Source: an uncultured Spartobacteria bacterium
GTDB lineage: Bacteria > Verrucomicrobiota > Verrucomicrobiia > Chthoniobacterales > UBA6821
Assembly: GCA_903831635.1 (NCBI GenBank)
Contig: CAIKYN010000058.1
Coordinates: 1-7,729, forward strand
Direction of reading: 5' to 3'
Length of the DNA: 7,729 nt
Position numbers and translations under genes: made by a program. Below the pieces are notes generated by a model. The model was not told the DNA's origin. It made no database searches and saw nothing but the letters and a program-made list of their open reading frames with translations. This document shows positions 1 through 7,729 of the stretch, one piece after another. Every line of letters begins with the position of its first letter. Position 1 is the stretch's first letter.

Positions 1-1255
1 TCAGAACGACCAGCATGCCGAGACCCACCAATGTCAAAACATAATGTCTTCCCGAGAGAACAGGAGACCAGCAGTCGCGACCTAGCAGATGGGGAAGAGA
101 CTCGTAGAGAGCACCAAAAAGTGGGAGCGAGATCGCTCCTAAAATCCAGAGCTGTGTTTTTGCCTCTGTGAATGCTGTGAAACGTACGGCCCCGCTGACA
201 TCGGGCAGGGAGGCAATTGCTCCGATCACTCCCACGACAATCAACGCATACAGGCCCATGAGAAGAAAACGACTCGGAATGCTGTCGGCAACAAGTGCTT
301 CCTTGCGATGCATTCCGAGGAGGTTGATTGAAATCATGAAGATCGGGATAAGGAAAAGAACTCCCGCGACAACACCTGCGGAGGTCATCCACGCAGGAAC
401 AGGTCCGCCGATCAGTCGGTCCATTCCGTTCCATCCACCAAGCAGAAGGAGCATCCAGAAGCCCAGGGTAGCCAGGTTACGGCGATTCAAATGGGAGCCC
501 AAAAGTCGGGGAAGAAGCGCGTAGGCCGAGGCTAGCGCCACAGGTAAGAGCCAGAGAGCAAGCAGGCTTCCGCAATACCATGACTGGATGGGACCTTGGG
601 CGGATGCTTGGATAGGCTTCCACACGAGAAGAAGATTGGCCGTACCATAAACCCACGGGAACCAGCAGAAAGCCGCGACCAGATACCACTGGGCCACCTC
701 GGCTCGTCCGGTGCTACGACGGTCAAAGAGAAGCACTGCCCAGATTCCGATCAGAAGAAAGGCGAGCAGGAGCATGGTGGAGGCCCAGTTGGGATACTCG
801 AGCCATTCGACACCAGTACTGTATCCCGCAAAGATTGCCAGCGTCCCGAGCAGCACAGCCAGGTTCCAAAGCACCGTTGCACTGATAATCAGCGTTCTAA
901 GCAACATTCCCCCCAATCCCTCGGCATTTTTCCCTCCAAGAGGGCGTCCGCAGAGGCGGGCCATTAGCCAAATACCTGCGCCAAGAGCGGCCTGAGACGC
1001 CCATCCGTAGAGCATGAGATCACGGGCCATCGGGGCGAGACGACCGTAGTTCAGGAAGCTGATGCCTCCAAGGAACCCCGGCGCGATCAATTTGATGGAA
1101 ACAATAACTGAGAGAAGTGCTGCGACCACAAGCCAGTGGATGGCATTGCCAAACAGAATGATTACCGGCAGCCTGACCGACGCGTCGATCGACTTGCTTT
1201 CTACAGGCAGATAACCCGACTCGGGATGGTGATGAGGGAGTGTGTGATCGCTCAT
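1..1255 (-). CDS. CcoN-like (cbb3 oxidase subunit I family) protein lacking all metal ligands; 3' end missing
   Basis: The frame is open from ATG at 1255 to the window edge (418 residues); CcoN proteins are about 475 long. A His-rich start ('MSDHTLPHHHPESGYLPVE') precedes about eleven visible hydrophobic helices. Homology to cbb3 subunit I is clear at 'LNYGRLAP' (CcoN LTFGRLRP), 'GYSTGVEWLEYP' (GYTTSKEYAELEWP), 'AQWYLVAAFCW' (ANWFYGAFIIA) and 'GALYESLPHLLG' (GALYHLIPKVFG). Against CcoN as I remember it, every ligand position differs. The first low-spin haem His is A77, the first CuB His is G229, the cross-linked Tyr is G273, the CuB His pair is D279-R280, and the His-x-His of the last haem motif is K366-T-Q368. 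The protein therefore should not bind haem b, haem b3 or CuB and cannot reduce oxygen. The start follows the previous stop by 2 nt, with AGGAGG 13 nt upstream. Intact reading over this length argues for a structural role rather than decay. Confidence 0.82.
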   Translation of the reverse strand, partial: MSDHTLPHHHPESGYLPVESKSIDASVRLPVIILFGNAIHWLVVAALLSVIVSIKLIAPGFLGGISFLNYGRLAPMARDLMLYGWASQAALGAGIWLMARLCGRPLGGKNAEGLGGMLLRTLIISATVLWNLAVLLGTLAIFAGYSTGVEWLEYPNWASTMLLLAFLLIGIWAVLLFDRRSTGRAEVAQWYLVAAFCWFPWVYGTANLLLVWKPIQASAQGPIQSWYCGSLLALWLLPVALASAYALLPRLLGSHLNRRNLATLGFWMLLLLGGWNGMDRLIGGPVPAWMTSAGVVAGVLFLIPIFMISINLLGMHRKEALVADSIPSRFLLMGLYALIVVGVIGAIASLPDVSGAVRFTAFTEAKTQLWILGAISLPLFGALYESLPHLLGRDCWSPVLSGRHYVLTLVGLGMLVVL

Positions 1256-1257
1256 GA

Positions 1258-1596
1258 CTAGTGCTGGGCCTCCTTGGGAGCTTTGCTTGCAGAGGCTTGG
1301 AGGGTCGGAAGAACCAGCTCCATGGCTTTGGTGACAGGGATGTGGACAATGCCCTTTGCCTGATCATTCCACCCATAGGTTGTGAGGGCATTCGAGTCTG
1401 AGGCCTGAAGTTCAGCTAGGTTCTTGGTCCGGACTGCGGCACGATCAGCATCCTCGGTTTCAGTGGCGGAGGATGAACGATTCAGCCAGAGACCTCCGAT
1501 CACTGCAGCTAGCAGCAGGATCAGAACTCCGATCAAGAGCATGATGCCGGTCGATGAGCGCGGCGTTTCAGAATGGGAGAGGTGATCGTTGCTCAT
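1258..1596 (-). CDS. Small single-helix membrane protein in the ACIII cluster, function unknown
   Basis: This 112-residue protein has a polar, His/Ser-containing N-terminus of about 17 residues, one clear membrane helix (about residues 18-41, 'GIMLLIGVLILLLAAVIGGL') and a soluble domain of about 70 residues. The most distinctive part is 'YGWNDQAKGIVHIPVTKAME' and the following hydrophobic 'LVLP'. From memory, a similar YGW-D-x(3)-G-V-x-I-P pattern occurs in short proteins beside SCO and cytochrome oxidase genes in Planctomycetes and Acidobacteria, but I could not check this. The start is supported by the one-base overlap with the actF stop (TGATG on the coding strand). There is no close Shine-Dalgarno sequence, so translation is probably coupled. 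It has no Cys and no haem motif. Its place between actF and the oxidase-like gene suggests a small accessory subunit, possibly a linker or assembly factor; that role is inference. Confidence 0.8.
   Translation of the reverse strand: MSNDHLSHSETPRSSTGIMLLIGVLILLLAAVIGGLWLNRSSSATETEDADRAAVRTKNLAELQASDSNALTTYGWNDQAKGIVHIPVTKAMELVLPTLQASASKAPKEAQH
1269..1274 (-). promoter_or_regulatory. Shine-Dalgarno sequence of the CcoN-like gene
   Basis: AGGAGG on the coding strand lies within the end of the small membrane protein gene, 13 nt before the ATG at 1255. The perfect core shows that the metal-ligand-free oxidase homologue still has a functional-looking translation signal. Confidence 0.7.
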
Positions 1597-1598
1597 CA
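1594..1598 (-). promoter_or_regulatory. TGATG stop/start overlap, actF to the small membrane protein
   Basis: The actF TGA (1598-1596) and the next ATG (1596-1594) share one base. The nearest GGAGG is about 19 nt away, too far to act well, which again points to translational coupling. The overlap ties the unknown small protein to ACIII synthesis. Confidence 0.75.
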
Positions 1599-2792
1599 GT
1601 CGATGTAGTTGGCGGCCTCCGCCAGGCGCGGATCGCGGGAAGGCCAGAGAGGTGAATCACCAAGTTGCTTCAAGAAGAACGCGCTCAGTGTGCATCCGAT
1701 CGCGAGCAAGGCGACGACATCCATGACGGCGGGATGAAATCCCTCGGGATGAAGCACTGGCAGAACCATGGTGTACACATCGAGCAGATGCATTGCCAAA
1801 ATCCAGCCTGCAACCAAGCCGAGGAATCCTGCACTTGCCTTGGGTCCACGGAAGAGAAGCAGCACAAATGGCACTAGGAAGTGGCCAACCACGAGGATGA
1901 TCCCGAGTACCTTCCACGACGAGGAGGAGCGGATGACGTAGTAGACGCTCTCTTCAGGGATGTTTGCGTACCAGATAAGCATGTACTGCACAAAAGCAAT
2001 CCAGGACCAGAAGAGGGTGAAGGCAAGCAGTAGCTTGCCGAATGCGAAGTTATGCTGGCCATTCAACACACCCTTCAGATAACCGGCATTGCGAAGTGCA
2101 TTGGAAAGCAGAATGATCACACAAAGGGCACCAAGGACCGACCCTGCAAAGATATAGAGTCCCCAGATCGTGGAGTTCCATTTCCAGTTCAGCCCCATGA
2201 TCCAGTCGATCGAGCAGAACGTGAGGGAAATAGCACCGACCGGCACCAGGAAGTAAGCCACCCGACGGTTACGGATCGTGTGAATCGCAGCTCCATCCTT
2301 GTCCTGTGCCAAAGAATTGCGCCGTAGAAGGAATGCCCCGATCCCGAACAGCAGGAAATAGAAGACGGTACGAACCCAAAAGAAGTTCACGTTCAGGTAG
2401 GCTGACTTTTCGGCCAGTTCGTGATCGGTCGCAGGTGAGAGCTTCATCCAGGTCCAGAGATCCGACGCCACAAAGAGAAGAGGGAACAGAAGTAGTGTTA
2501 GAAGCGGAAGAAGGCAGGAGATATTCTCGAGTTGGCGGCGAATTCCAACACTCCATGCGGCGTCGACCGCATGGTGCACCACAACCCAGAAAAGCGAACC
2601 GATGAGGATCGTGAAGAAGAAGAAGCCTGCGAAGAACCAAGAGAAGGCGAATTGGTGAGGATTCTTCAGACCAAGAAGAAGCGAGATAAGCAGCGTGACA
2701 AGGGCCGTCACGCAGAGACCAACGAAACGACCGCCGACATGCTTGTAGTCGAACGTTTCGGAAGACGGGAGTGGTGTGTGTTCGACGCTCAT
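1596..2792 (-). CDS. actF: Alternative complex III integral membrane subunit ActF
   Basis: ActF is the second NrfD-like membrane subunit of ACIII, related to ActC and thought to contribute to coupling or proton translocation. With the start at 2792 it has 398 residues and about ten membrane helices. Family landmarks are 'FWVVVHHAVDAAWSV' in the second helix region, 'SIDWIMGLNWKWNSTIWGLY', 'FVQYMLIWYANIPEESVYY', 'GHFLVPFVLLLFRGPKAS' and the ending 'DPRLAEAANYID', close to the usual acidic ActF tail. An in-frame ATG at 2924 would add 44 residues that only mirror the end of actE and look unlike a membrane protein start, so it is rejected. The start codon shares an ATGA overlap with the actE stop and has no Shine-Dalgarno sequence, so translation probably depends on termination of actE. 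The stop overlaps the next start by one base. Confidence 0.94.
   Translation of the reverse strand: MSVEHTPLPSSETFDYKHVGGRFVGLCVTALVTLLISLLLGLKNPHQFAFSWFFAGFFFFTILIGSLFWVVVHHAVDAAWSVGIRRQLENISCLLPLLTLLLFPLLFVASDLWTWMKLSPATDHELAEKSAYLNVNFFWVRTVFYFLLFGIGAFLLRRNSLAQDKDGAAIHTIRNRRVAYFLVPVGAISLTFCSIDWIMGLNWKWNSTIWGLYIFAGSVLGALCVIILLSNALRNAGYLKGVLNGQHNFAFGKLLLAFTLFWSWIAFVQYMLIWYANIPEESVYYVIRSSSSWKVLGIILVVGHFLVPFVLLLFRGPKASAGFLGLVAGWILAMHLLDVYTMVLPVLHPEGFHPAVMDVVALLAIGCTLSAFFLKQLGDSPLWPSRDPRLAEAANYID
2789..2792 (-). promoter_or_regulatory. ATGA stop/start overlap, actE to actF
   Basis: The actF ATG (2792-2790) and the actE TGA (2791-2789) share bases. The 19 nt upstream on the coding strand are C-rich, with no purine-rich ribosome binding site, so actF translation most likely re-initiates after actE termination. 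This would keep the two subunits in balance. Confidence 0.75.
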
Positions 2793-3529
2793 GGATTGGC
2801 GGGGGCGATTGTCGTCGCGGGCGCGTTGGTTCCGGTCAATGCGGCACGCTCGACTGCAGGCACATCGTTGATTGTCGCATTCTGCGAACGCTGCAAGGCT
2901 CGGATGTAGGCGACAATTGCCCAACGGTCGGGCACTTGAATGACGGAGCCATAGCCCATCATCGTATTTTTACCGTTGACGATCGTATTGTAGATCTCTC
3001 CGTCACTCATGTCACGGATGCGCTGCTGCTGAAGGTTGGCAACGCCTACCAAACCATACTTCGAGGCAATACCATTGCCGGCTCCCGTGGCCCCGTGGCA
3101 GACGGCGCACTGGATTTGATAGCGCTCATGTCCACGCTCAAGCGTCGCCATGGTTGCGTTGAAGGGAAGGCCATTGCCCCAGTTCGTGCCGGTCTTGCCC
3201 GTGTTGGCGTAGTCCTCCTTGCCGGAGAATACGACCACATCGTACCGACTACCCATGGTAGCCGATCCTGAGGAAGACTCTGAGCAGGCTTGTGGTGCGG
3301 CGTAGCCCACTGGGACAGTTCCAGCAACATGGGCGCGGGCACCACGTCCATCGGCATAAAAATCACTGGGGGCCTGTGCTTTGACTTTATCCTGACGAAC
3401 CATGTCGGGGAAGATCTCGATCGGCGGACGCTTGGTCTTGTGCGGCAGGAAGGAATAGTCGCGAAGCCCGGCGATGGAGACCACCAAGATGGTGATCAGA
3501 GCAAGAAGGAAAAGGAAGTAGCGTACCAT
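2789..3529 (-). CDS. actE: Alternative complex III monohaem cytochrome c subunit ActE
   Basis: ActE is a monohaem c-type cytochrome of ACIII that faces the periplasm and passes electrons out of the complex. The protein has 246 residues. Residues 1-22 form a hydrophobic segment after a short charged start, acting as a signal or membrane anchor. The following conserved stretch 'PPIEIFPDMVRQDKVKAQ' is typical of ActE. The haem-binding motif is CAVCH at residues 141-145, inside 'ERYQIQCAVCHGATGAGNG'. The likely axial methionine is M190 or M191 in 'KNTMMGYGSVI'. The helix 'WAIVAYIRALQRSQ' closes the cytochrome fold, and an Ala/Pro/Thr-rich tail follows. No lipobox cysteine follows the hydrophobic segment, so a lipoprotein anchor is not supported; the one extra Cys (C82) lies in a Ser-rich loop. 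GAGGGG 11 nt upstream of the ATG is a plausible ribosome binding site. The TGA overlaps the actF ATG. Confidence 0.94.
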   Translation of the reverse strand: MVRYFLFLLALITILVVSIAGLRDYSFLPHKTKRPPIEIFPDMVRQDKVKAQAPSDFYADGRGARAHVAGTVPVGYAAPQACSESSSGSATMGSRYDVVVFSGKEDYANTGKTGTNWGNGLPFNATMATLERGHERYQIQCAVCHGATGAGNGIASKYGLVGVANLQQQRIRDMSDGEIYNTIVNGKNTMMGYGSVIQVPDRWAIVAYIRALQRSQNATINDVPAVERAALTGTNAPATTIAPANP

Positions 3530-3534
3530 GGCGA

Positions 3535-4164
3535 TTATTTCCCCTCGGAGGCCTCCTCGTGAATTGCAGTGATGTCGCCTGCGCCAAGTTCATGCAACAA
3601 CTCGGTCAGGGCGGAAGCGGAGAATTTCCGATCGCGGGCTTCCACGGCCAGGAAGAATCCTCGCGAGGCATCCTTTGCGAAGAGGTCCCAGGCGAACATT
3701 GGGTTGTTCCAGCGAGGCATTCCTCCGAGTAAGATCATCCCGACAACGGCAGTAACTGCCCCGATCATAATGGTGAGCGCAACAATGATCGGAATATATT
3801 GCGGTAGTGCGGAGAGATTGAGCGGTTTGCCATCGACAACGAGCGGGTAGATAAGGCAACTCGGAATCAATTCCATGGAGAGGGCGATCAAGACCGCAGA
3901 GATTCCGCCGCCAAGCACCAGAAGACTTAGAACCGATTTTGGAAGTCTCATCGACTCTGCAAGGCCATGCACCGGATAAGGAGTGAAGCACTCGTAGAGG
4001 GAGACTCCTTGATCACGAAGATGATCGACGGCTTGAACAAGGGCTTCAGGCGTCTCAAAACGCGCTCCGATAGCATAGAGCGGTTCCTCTTTTGAGCCTG
4101 CCACGGGAAGATGATGCCCATGGTAACCTGAGGACCCTTGGGTCTTGGGAAGGTGATGGCTCAT
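3535..4164 (-). CDS. actD: Alternative complex III subunit ActD (DUF3341 family)
   Basis: ActD is a small membrane subunit of ACIII that packs against ActC; it carries no cofactor. The protein is 209 residues long if it starts at 4164. A His/Gly-rich N-terminal stretch of about 33 residues leads into the DUF3341 domain. There, 'YAIGARFETPEALVQAVDHL' and 'YECFTPYPVHGLAESM' form a cytoplasmic ferredoxin-like part, followed by two membrane helices (about residues 77-98 and 124-148) joined by a loop ending 'ALPQYIPI'. The segment 'GMPRWNNPMF' and the final 'FFLAVEARDRKF' are also typical. The frame is open further upstream to an ATG at 4224. The start at 4164 is chosen because GGAGGAGGT sits 8 nt before it and it follows the actC stop by one base; the longer form would overlap actC by 59 nt. 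The gap to actE is 5 nt. Confidence 0.93.
   Translation of the reverse strand: MSHHLPKTQGSSGYHGHHLPVAGSKEEPLYAIGARFETPEALVQAVDHLRDQGVSLYECFTPYPVHGLAESMRLPKSVLSLLVLGGGISAVLIALSMELIPSCLIYPLVVDGKPLNLSALPQYIPIIVALTIMIGAVTAVVGMILLGGMPRWNNPMFAWDLFAKDASRGFFLAVEARDRKFSASALTELLHELGAGDITAIHEEASEGK
3541..3546 (-). promoter_or_regulatory. Probable Shine-Dalgarno sequence of actE
   Basis: GAGGGG on the coding strand lies in the final codons of actD, 11 nt before the actE ATG at 3529. The spacing is slightly long but workable. Confidence 0.6.
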
Positions 4165-4165
4165 G

Positions 4166-5617
4166 TTAGTGGACCTCCTCCGCAGAATAATTGGAGTTGA
4201 TGGCGTCACCATGGGGCTGTGCACCGGGCAGTGTCGCCTTGAGCTCGTTCATGCTCATGATCGGCACGAAGCGGATGAAGAGCAGGAAAAGGGTGAAGAA
4301 GATGCCCAGTGTCCCGGTAGCAGTCAGGATGTCGACGATCGTCGGATGAAAATCTTTCCACGAAGAGGGAAGGAAATCATGAGTCAGCGTTGAGGTGACG
4401 ATCATGAAACGCTCAAACCACATGCCGACGTTGCAAAGAATCGCGAGCACGAAGACAAGCGGGAGGCAACGGCGGACGGCTTTGAACCAAAAGAGTTGAG
4501 GCACTGTCAAATTAATCGAGAGGCAGGTGATGGCATACCAGGCGCTGCTACCGGTGAAGCGCTCCCAGAAGGCACCGCGCTCGAAGGGATTCGCACTGTA
4601 CCAGGCATTGAAGAGCTCGAAGACGTAGACATAGCCTACGCAGGATCCCATCAGAAGGAGGAGCTTGCAGACCTTATCCAGCTGGGAAGGAGTGATCAGA
4701 TCGCGCAGCTGCGGATAGATCAAACGGAGGGGAAGGAGGAGGGTCAAAACCGCTGCACTACCGCTGTAGACCGCGCCGACCATGAAGTAGAAGGGGAAGA
4801 TCGTGGCGTGCCATCCGGGAACCACCGACGTGGCGCAGTCGCTCGCCACAATGGTCGTCACCGTGACAACGAGCACCGAGGTCAGTCCCGCAAGCAGGAC
4901 ATACATCATCTCGTAATGGCGCCACTGGCGTGCCGTGCCGAGCCATCCCAAGGAGACGATCCCATAGGCAAACTTGCGAACCTTTGTTGTCGCCCGATCG
5001 CGCAATACAGCCAGATCAGGAATCATGCCGGCGAACCAGAAGAGCGAGGAAACCGTCAGGTAGCTGGTCACCGCAAAGACATCCCAAAGGAGCGGACTCG
5101 AGAAGTTGGGCCACATGCCATAACTATTTGGCACAGGGAATAGGAACCAAACAAACCAGACGCGGCCGATATGGATCGCGGGATAGACACCAGCGCAGAC
5201 GATCGCAAAGACAGTCATCGCCTCGGCTGCGCGTGAGATCGAGAGACTCCATTTCTGGCGGGTTAGGAAGAGCAGTGCCGAAATCAGGGAGCCGGCATGC
5301 GCCATGGAAACCCAGAAGATGAAGTTGGTGATATCCCATGCCCAGAAGCAGGGGCTATTGGAGCCCCAGACACCGACGCCGGTGCAGATCATGTAGAGGA
5401 TGCAGGCTCCACCGATCGCAGCGAAGGTTCCGGTGAAGGCGATTGCCGCATACCACCAAAGCGGAGTCTTTCCCTCGACGATCGAACAGACCGCGTCGGT
5501 CACCCAGAGCGGGTTTCGTTTGTTGAGAACCTGAGGAGGACGCTCCAAGAGATGAAGGTCGGGCGAGTTCAACTCGGACGTCTCCTGGGTGGTCGTGATA
5601 TTCGAAGAGGTGGACAT
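4166..5617 (-). CDS. actC: Alternative complex III integral membrane subunit ActC (NrfD/PsrC family)
   Basis: ActC is the polytopic membrane subunit of ACIII that holds a quinol-binding site next to the ActB Fe-S domain. The protein has 483 residues, a normal length. It begins with a cytoplasmic stretch leading into 'WVTDAVCSIVEGKTPLWWY' and then shows about ten hydrophobic helices. Family landmarks are 'GVGVWGSNSP', 'WDITNFIFWVSMAHAGSLIS' (a conserved His near the expected quinol pocket), 'IHIGRVWFVWFLFPVPNSYG', and near the end 'NVGMWFERFMIVTSTLTHDF' followed by FLPSSW. These are typical of ActC rather than of PsrC or DmsC. The ATG at 5617 is 9 nt past the actB stop. Its ribosome binding site is weak (an AAGAG-like stretch), which suggests coupling to actB translation. 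The C-terminal codons contain the Shine-Dalgarno sequence of actD. Confidence 0.95.
   Translation of the reverse strand: MSTSSNITTTQETSELNSPDLHLLERPPQVLNKRNPLWVTDAVCSIVEGKTPLWWYAAIAFTGTFAAIGGACILYMICTGVGVWGSNSPCFWAWDITNFIFWVSMAHAGSLISALLFLTRQKWSLSISRAAEAMTVFAIVCAGVYPAIHIGRVWFVWFLFPVPNSYGMWPNFSSPLLWDVFAVTSYLTVSSLFWFAGMIPDLAVLRDRATTKVRKFAYGIVSLGWLGTARQWRHYEMMYVLLAGLTSVLVVTVTTIVASDCATSVVPGWHATIFPFYFMVGAVYSGSAAVLTLLLPLRLIYPQLRDLITPSQLDKVCKLLLLMGSCVGYVYVFELFNAWYSANPFERGAFWERFTGSSAWYAITCLSINLTVPQLFWFKAVRRCLPLVFVLAILCNVGMWFERFMIVTSTLTHDFLPSSWKDFHPTIVDILTATGTLGIFFTLFLLFIRFVPIMSMNELKATLPGAQPHGDAINSNYSAEEVH
4173..4181 (-). promoter_or_regulatory. Strong Shine-Dalgarno sequence of actD
   Basis: The coding-strand sequence GGAGGAGGT lies inside the last codons of actC, 8 nt before the ATG at 4164. 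It is the best ribosome binding site in the window and decides the actD start against the in-frame ATG at 4224. Confidence 0.85.
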
Positions 5618-5626
5618 ACTTCGCTC

Positions 5627-7729
<2,103 letters not shown>

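Noticed and set aside
596..967. Plus-strand open frames across 596-995
   Set aside because: They are antisense to the CcoN-like gene and their translations are hydrophilic and without motifs. The minus-strand frame has many helices and clear homology.
1..1255. The CcoN-like gene as a pseudogene
   Set aside because: There is no stop or frameshift in 418 codons, the helices and non-metal motifs are kept, and a perfect Shine-Dalgarno core remains. Only the metal ligands are lost. The unseen 3' end leaves some doubt.
1020..1391. A 123-residue minus-strand open frame in another frame
   Set aside because: It spans the junction of the small membrane protein and the CcoN-like gene out of frame with both, and shows no domain.
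2790..2924. Upstream ATG for actF at 2924
   Set aside because: The added 44 residues would be an out-of-frame reading of the actE end and do not resemble ActF starts. The ATGA overlap at 2792 is typical of operons.
2771..3271. A 166-residue plus-strand open frame
   Set aside because: It mirrors actE, which has a haem motif and family landmarks. No domain or supported start is seen on the plus strand.
4496..5143. A 215-residue plus-strand open frame
   Set aside because: It lies wholly antisense to actC, whose membrane helices and family motifs are clear. Its translation is rich in charged and low-complexity residues with no recognisable domain.

Overview
All seven genes in this window lie on the minus strand, so the operon reads from high to low coordinates. 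Together they form one tightly packed respiratory cluster. The first five are the core of alternative complex III (ACIII), the quinol-oxidising membrane complex that replaces cytochrome bc1 in many bacteria: actB (5' end beyond the window), actC, actD, actE and actF. Next come a small single-helix membrane protein and a polytopic protein homologous to the catalytic subunit of cbb3-type cytochrome c oxidase (CcoN), which runs off the left edge. ActA, the multihaem cytochrome that usually precedes actB, is not in view and is expected beyond position 7729.

Layout on the minus strand: actB 7729-5627, actC 5617-4166, actD 4164-3535, actE 3529-2789, actF 2792-1596, small membrane protein 1596-1258, CcoN-like gene 1255-1. 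Gaps run from 9 nt down to 4-nt and 1-nt overlaps, so there is no room for internal promoters or terminators. No tRNA, rRNA, CRISPR array, mobile element or gene-free stretch was seen. The plus strand holds only shadow frames.

Expected electron flow: quinol is oxidised at ActC (and/or ActF) in the membrane. Electrons pass through the Fe-S clusters of ActB and the haems of ActA/ActE, then to a terminal oxidase. The unexpected part is the last gene. It aligns without gaps to CcoN around each catalytic motif, yet every haem- and copper-ligating histidine and the active-site tyrosine is replaced. The reading frame is intact for 418 codons and is cotranscribed with ACIII. This suggests a metal-free, non-catalytic oxidase-fold subunit with a structural or coupling role beside ACIII, and it is the main point of interest.

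The organism is a Gram-negative-type bacterium with moderately high G+C (mid-50s % by eye). ACIII with fused ActB is found in Bacteroidota, Planctomycetota, Verrucomicrobiota, Acidobacteriota and others. The style of the sequence makes me lean to the PVC group, perhaps Verrucomicrobiota, but that is only an impression.
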